DNA from: Conidiobolus incongruus B7586
Lineage: Eukaryota; Entomophthoromycota; Entomophthoromycetes; Entomophthorales; Conidiobolaceae
Assembly: GCA_000697335.1 (NCBI GenBank)
Contig: JNEM01011171.1
Span: 1-12,286 of the forward strand
Reading direction: 5' to 3'
DNA: 12,286 nt
The position numbers were made by a program, and so were the translations under genes. The notes below the pieces were generated by a model, which was not told the DNA's origin, made no database searches, and was given only the letters and a program-made list of their open reading frames with translations. Each line of letters opens with the position of its first letter. The first letter of the stretch is position 1. Of this stretch, positions 8,837 through 12,286 are shown in pieces.

Positions 8837-9590
8837 TTAAGAGGGGATATTTGATTAATAATAGTTTTAATTGATCAGAATTATTATAAAATTTTACTCA
8901 AATGGAAATACCATTCATTTGATGATTAACATACTATCATTTCCAGCTGCAGTAACATTCTATATTAGGTTATATTACCAAAGAATTTAGCGTAGCCCTA
9001 GTAGTTATAAAATATATTTCAAATAATACCACAAATATTGTCATTTTTTATTACAACTTTTCTATTCATTATAATTCAATAAAATGAAAGTTCTGGCATC
9101 AAAATTAGTCAGTTCAATTAGATCTGTGAGGATTTTATTTAACCAATTAATAATTCTTTCATTATAAAATTTTTTATCAAAATTTACGCAGTTTAATGAA
9201 AAGGGCAAATTTAGCTAATATTTTATATTAAAAATTTAGTGTATGATTTTTAAATGTTTTTAATAAATCTTCTCTTTGATTTATTCTATAATAATTTGAT
9301 ATCATATTTTCAATCATTTTTGAATCTCAGCATTTAGTCAATTGGAAGAATAGGCCTTTAAGACAATTAATCGACTATTTCTATCAACTAACCAACTTTT
9401 CATCTTTTAGAGTTGCCCAACTAGGCTAATTGCAGGAACAAGAATAATTAATTGATATTTGAAACCTGTTGATTAGACTCATTCCTATTCGCTTCTTATA
9501 CTTACATTAAATTAGAATTTAGGAAAGGGAAAATGATGAAATCACTTGATTATTTAAAGTGGATTACTAGCATTATTCAAGTTTGACCAC
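8837..9590. other. Spacer upstream of the LRR gene
   Basis: No supported gene. Present are a 27-codon ATG frame at 9084-9167 (+), a 50-codon ATG-less open frame at 9062-9214 (-) with a varied, protein-like composition, and a strong 3'-splice-site-like string ending at 9410. Frames of these lengths are expected by chance at this base composition. The stretch may hold remains of an older gene but I cannot name one. Confidence 0.5.
9381..9410 (+). other. 3' splice-site-like signal without a known exon
   Basis: CTAAC at 9388-9392, then a pyrimidine-rich run and TTTTAG ending at 9410, match the branch point and acceptor of a fungal intron. A GTATGA at 9241 could be the donor (170-base intron). 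No recognisable exon lies on either side; it could serve a non-coding leader exon of the LRR gene or be chance. Confidence 0.2.
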
Positions 9591-9596
9591 TATATG

Positions 9597-9605
9597 TATA
9601 AATAA
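9597..9605 (+). promoter_or_regulatory. TATA-like box upstream of the LRR gene
   Basis: TATAAATAA lies about 140 bases before the first in-frame ATG of the LRR gene, in a slightly more mixed-composition stretch. Position is right for a core promoter with a leader of about 110 bases. In AT-rich DNA such a string is common, so support is modest. Confidence 0.35.
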
Positions 9606-9625
9606 CCTTGTTCCCTAAACTTTGA

Positions 9626-9731
9626 GTAAAGAAATTTCGATTAAACTGAAATTACTTTTTGGTGTGGATTGTTTTAGTTGTGTTTCCATCTTTTATTATT
9701 AGGTTTCTTTATTCCTTCCTTTATTGCATAG
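9626..9731 (+). other. Candidate 5'-UTR intron of the LRR gene
   Basis: GTAAAG at 9626-9631 resembles a donor. A marked pyrimidine-rich run (about 9685-9727) ends in CATAG at 9727-9731, 14 bases before the ATG at 9746. The 106-base size suits a fungal intron. Alternative acceptors at 9677 and 9702 are possible, and the TATA-like box sits unusually close to the donor, so a leader intron is only one reading. Confidence 0.25.
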
Positions 9732-9745
9732 TGCTCACATTAAAT

Positions 9746-11386
9746 ATGGTTGCAACCAAATCTGTTTTATCTGACTTCCAAATGAATCCCCTAAGTTTCC
9801 TTGATCCTAAGGCTACTATGACTATATTACCACCTCCTCCAACTGGTGAAAAAATAATGGCCATTTATCTCAGAAACTACACAATATTCGATCTTTTAAA
9901 ATCTGGTGATCTTGATGCTATTACTATGGAAGATCTTTCTAACTTATCATCCCATCTCAGACAACTCAAAACCTTTGCTCCTGTCAAGCTTATCTCATAC
10001 CAGGGTTATATCAATTCCAAAATCGCCAAAATGCTTAACTACTTGATTTCAGAAACTATATTTGGTGTCGAGAAGTTGGATCTTAACCGATGTACTTTTG
10101 CAAAGGATTCAATCAAGGTGATCTTCAATAACCTACCCCAATCTCATAAAATAACAAGTATCAGGTTTTCTCGAACAAATATTAGCGATACTCAACTTGT
10201 CCAACTATCTCAATCACTGTATAAGTTCTCTAATCTCAAGTCTCTGGATTTATCATATAACCAATTCACAACCAAGGGTCTCATCTACCTATTCAAGGTT
10301 CTCAACTCCAGAAAAATCACTAATTTGAATTTAACAGGAAATCAACTGGGTAAAGAATTAGGAGACCAACTTCAGAAATACTTAAATGCTAATAGATATT
10401 TGACTCAGCTTGATATCAGTATCAATCGAATGGGTGGAACGGGAATCGATAGACTTAGTACTAGTTTAATATTTAACCAAACCTTGACGCATCTTAATCT
10501 TGTTCAAAATAGTCTGAATGAACAAGCATGCTTACGATTAGCGAGCTGCCTAGAACACAACAATGGAGTAACTCATCTTGATTTATCTTATAATGTTATT
10601 AGAAATGAAGGACTGGATTCTATTTGCTCCATGCTGAAAATGAACCGTCATATTAAATACCTCAAACTACATCATTGTGGATTAGGAATTGAATCCGGAA
10701 GATCACTGGGCGCAATGCTGAGAATAAACAGAACTATTCGTGGTCTAGATGTCTCTAAAAATAGACTCCAAAACGATGGTATTTGGTCCCTTGCGATCGG
10801 ATTATCTAAGAACGTCTCTTTATTCACATTGAATGTCGAAGAGAACATGATCAGCAATGAAGGCTTTACTCGACTAATTAATGGAGCTAGAAATCATCCA
10901 ATTCTACAAAGTCTGAACATTAAATCACTAACTCACCCGTTGTCCCCCTCAAATCAAGATATTCTGGTAGAAGTAATTGAACAAAATACAAGCTTGAAAT
11001 CTCTTGCAATAGACTATAACTTCAATCAGTGGGAACAAGTTTATTCTGCGGTCTGCAAACAGTTTACCAAAAATTTTACTCAAGATCATTTTACTATCCA
11101 AACTGTATCAACTGTATTATACTATATGAGAATTTTCTTTCTAATCAAATTCTCTAATTCTGAACCAGTTTTCCCTGATGAAATATTATTCCAAATTGTC
11201 AAACAATTTGATATTCATCGCAAATTAAGCACACAAGATTGGCAAAAAATTATCAGATATTCCTTGGATAGATCGACTATCGGCAAGAGCAAAATGTATT
11301 ACCTTAGTCAAATTTTAGACGAAAAAAAGATGGCTGCTTATCAATACGGATTAGAGTGCAATGAAGAAAAAGGTTTTTCACAATAA
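9746..11386 (+). CDS. Leucine-rich repeat protein, ribonuclease-inhibitor type
   Basis: A single uninterrupted 546-residue frame. I start it at the first in-frame ATG (9746; A at -3 and G at +4 are favourable). The frame is open back to 9650, but only with a non-ATG start. After a short N-terminal region with a PPPP run (residues 29-32) come twelve LRR units of LxxLxLxxNxL type, beginning near residues 108, 136, 164, 191, 219, 247, 275, 303, 331, 359, 387 and 417. The near-constant 28-residue step marks the RI subtype (as in ribonuclease inhibitor, RanGAP and NLR proteins), which folds into a horseshoe for protein binding. The C-terminal 110 residues or so carry no LRRs; an EPVFPDEILFQIV segment at about 473-485 looks faintly F-box-like. 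No NACHT, kinase or acidic RanGAP tail is present. It is probably an intracellular scaffold or adaptor; its partner and pathway are unknown. There is no signal peptide after this ATG. About a third of its bases are G+C, well above the spacer. Confidence 0.9.
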   Translation: MVATKSVLSDFQMNPLSFLDPKATMTILPPPPTGEKIMAIYLRNYTIFDLLKSGDLDAITMEDLSNLSSHLRQLKTFAPVKLISYQGYINSKIAKMLNYLISETIFGVEKLDLNRCTFAKDSIKVIFNNLPQSHKITSIRFSRTNISDTQLVQLSQSLYKFSNLKSLDLSYNQFTTKGLIYLFKVLNSRKITNLNLTGNQLGKELGDQLQKYLNANRYLTQLDISINRMGGTGIDRLSTSLIFNQTLTHLNLVQNSLNEQACLRLASCLEHNNGVTHLDLSYNVIRNEGLDSICSMLKMNRHIKYLKLHHCGLGIESGRSLGAMLRINRTIRGLDVSKNRLQNDGIWSLAIGLSKNVSLFTLNVEENMISNEGFTRLINGARNHPILQSLNIKSLTHPLSPSNQDILVEVIEQNTSLKSLAIDYNFNQWEQVYSAVCKQFTKNFTQDHFTIQTVSTVLYYMRIFFLIKFSNSEPVFPDEILFQIVKQFDIHRKLSTQDWQKIIRYSLDRSTIGKSKMYYLSQILDEKKMAAYQYGLECNEEKGFSQ

Positions 11387-11997
11387 TACCCACCTATTAA
11401 TTTATTCACTTACAATATTACTGTCACATCATTATTTTGATCATTATAACTCATCACATTTAATAATATAAACCTTCATTTTTCATTAATTAAATTTCAC
11501 TATTTAAACATTCTTTTAATTTATTGAAAAACATAGTTAAATTTAAAAAAAATCTAACAAATCTAATCTATTATAAAATCCATAATATTAATTATTGACA
11601 TAATTAAAATTTTATCAATAATATAAGATATTAGGAAATTTATATTAATTATATTAGATCAATTTTATTTATTAATGAATTACTATTTTAAATTACAATT
11701 TTATAATGAGAATTTTAAGATAAATTGAAAAAAATTATTTTTCTGAAGAATTACATTAGAACAAAATAATTTTGAATTCTGTGCAAAATATTTTTTCTAT
11801 TAAATACCAACTTACTCTCTAACTTACCCAGAATTAATGAACTCACAATGGATATTTACTAAGCAAACAATTTAAAAGTTATATAACTGAGTAAGGGCAA
11901 ACCAATTTCAATAATTAACCCGAAATTAATGTTTATTCTATAATAATCTATCTATAATTTTCCAATTGATGGAATCATTTTCTCTTTTAAAATATTA
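11387..11997. other. Spacer between LRR gene and mariner end
   Basis: About 600 bases of AT-rich sequence directly after the LRR stop. The LRR transcript must end here, but no canonical AATAAA lies close behind the stop; AATAATA-like strings near 11461 are the nearest. I see no gene, RNA or clear repeat. Confidence 0.6.
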
Positions 11998-12030
11998 CTC
12001 TGCATTTTTAATAATGGGAATTTTTTGCGA
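11998..12030. repeat. Candidate mariner terminal inverted repeat
   Basis: Reading outward from the transposase stop, about 60 bases of AT-rich sequence lead to a more mixed block at 11998-12030, containing TGGGAATTTTTTGCG and bordered by a TA at 11996-11997. Mariner elements insert at TA and carry terminal repeats of about 25-35 bases at this kind of distance from the gene. The partner repeat lies beyond the window, so this cannot be confirmed. Confidence 0.25.
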
Positions 12031-12088
12031 TTAAAAATAAATAAACATTTGAATATATGATATATAAAAATAAATATATAAAATAAAT

Positions 12089-12286
12089 TTAATAGTTTCC
12101 TTTATTATTAATAACTTTTTGCCATACTTTTGGCAAACTTCTAACACCTAAAAAACAGTTCTTTTTATTAAGGACTGAAATTTGATGTTTCACAAACCAA
12201 TTAAATTTTCCTGCAGAAATTTTCTTTCCTGCAAGCTGGTTTTTTAATTGCCTAAAGCAATTATAATCACATAGGTTATAATCAGG
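12089..12286 (-). CDS. Mariner-type transposase, C-terminal end (partial)
   Basis: Reading leftward from 12286, 65 codons are open to TAA at 12091-12089. The fragment begins PDYNLCDYNCFRQLKNQLAG and ends LPKVWQKVINNKGNY. The first block matches the SPDLxPxDYxLFxxLKxxLAGKK signature of mariner transposases, whose second Asp (codon 12268-12266) is the third metal-binding residue of the DD34D catalytic triad and is kept. The last block matches the family's LPxRWxKxIxxxGxYF end. The spacing between the blocks (about 37 residues) is close to that of Mos1-like enzymes. Full-length members have about 345 residues, so roughly the last fifth is seen. The enzyme cuts and rejoins transposon ends at TA sites in the nucleus. 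The final Phe usual after GxY is missing, a small difference. Whether the whole gene is intact cannot be told. Confidence 0.8.
   Translation of the reverse strand, partial: PDYNLCDYNCFRQLKNQLAGKKISAGKFNWFVKHQISVLNKKNCFLGVRSLPKVWQKVINNKGNY

Larger units (their letters stand above)
11998..12286 (-). mobile_element. Mariner/Tc1-family DNA transposon, 3' end
   Basis: The window ends inside a DNA transposon on the - strand: the last 65 codons of its transposase plus the 3' flank up to a possible terminal repeat. The rest lies to the right of 12286. The left limit at 11998 is provisional. The coding end has no internal stop, so this copy may be younger than the retroelement at the other end of the window, and it contains CG where that element has none. 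Confidence 0.6.

Noticed and set aside
9062-9214. A 50-codon protein-like open frame on the minus strand
   Set aside because: It has no ATG and no family match, and several open frames of this length are expected by chance in this much AT-rich spacer.
5653-9590. tRNA, rRNA or CRISPR-like structures
   Set aside because: I saw no tRNA A/B-box pair with a foldable cloverleaf, no rRNA-like GC-richer block, and no regularly spaced repeats of 25-40 bases.
9659-9745. A non-ATG (TTG) start giving a 575-residue LRR protein
   Set aside because: A eukaryotic gene is far likelier to start at the well-placed ATG 9746. The extra 29 residues are hydrophobic because the DNA is pyrimidine-rich. Kept only as a finding about splicing.
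10672-10857. A 61-codon open frame on the minus strand
   Set aside because: It lies wholly inside the LRR gene on the opposite strand and has no features of its own; it is a shadow of that gene.
9746-11386. RanGAP or NLR-family immune receptor as the identity of the LRR gene
   Set aside because: The LRR type is shared, but there is no acidic C-terminal tail as in RanGAP and no NACHT or other nucleotide-binding domain. Only the LRR class can be stated.

Overview
The window looks like AT-rich nuclear DNA from a eukaryote, most likely a fungus of an early-diverging lineage such as the Entomophthorales/Conidiobolus type or another AT-rich zygomycete-grade group. The reasons are one intact ribonuclease-inhibitor-type LRR gene without internal introns, a chromodomain-bearing Ty3/gypsy element, a mariner-type DNA transposon, and very AT-rich spacers. 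The lineage is an inference; no marker gene fixes it. The LRR gene uses CAA/CAG for Gln and runs 546 codons without a stop, so the genetic code is standard.

Layout. (1) Bases 1-5652 hold one old Ty3/gypsy chromovirus on the + strand: two matching LTRs of at least 350 bp (1-350 and 5303-5652, about 93% identical) around a heavily decayed interior, in which protease, reverse transcriptase, RNase H, integrase and chromodomain remnants can still be placed in the usual order. It is broken throughout and reads as a fossil. (2) Bases 5653 to about 9590 are spacer with no confident gene. They hold a short tandem repeat, hairpins, a recurring 8-mer, and several weak patches of possible decayed coding sequence (7380-7506, 8070-8328, 8666-8836 on +; 8722-8826 on -). 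Open frames of this size are expected by chance at this base composition, so these are weak calls. (3) Bases 9746-11386 hold the only convincing host gene, a 546-residue protein with twelve RI-type leucine-rich repeats, preceded by a TATA-like box and perhaps a 5'-UTR intron. (4) Bases 11387-11997 are AT-rich spacer. (5) From 12286 back to 12089 on the - strand is the C-terminal end of a mariner/Tc1-family transposase cut by the window edge, with a possible terminal inverted repeat near 11998-12030.

The most notable signal is compositional. I found no CG dinucleotide from base 1 to 6764. The first CG is at 6765, about 1.1 kb beyond the element's 3' LTR, and CGs then recur through the rest of the window. 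The element's sense strand is also strongly G-poor relative to C. Together these point to methylation- or RIP-like C-to-T decay of the repeat and its flank. I see no operon, defence system or other multi-gene system: the window is one LRR gene among transposon remains.
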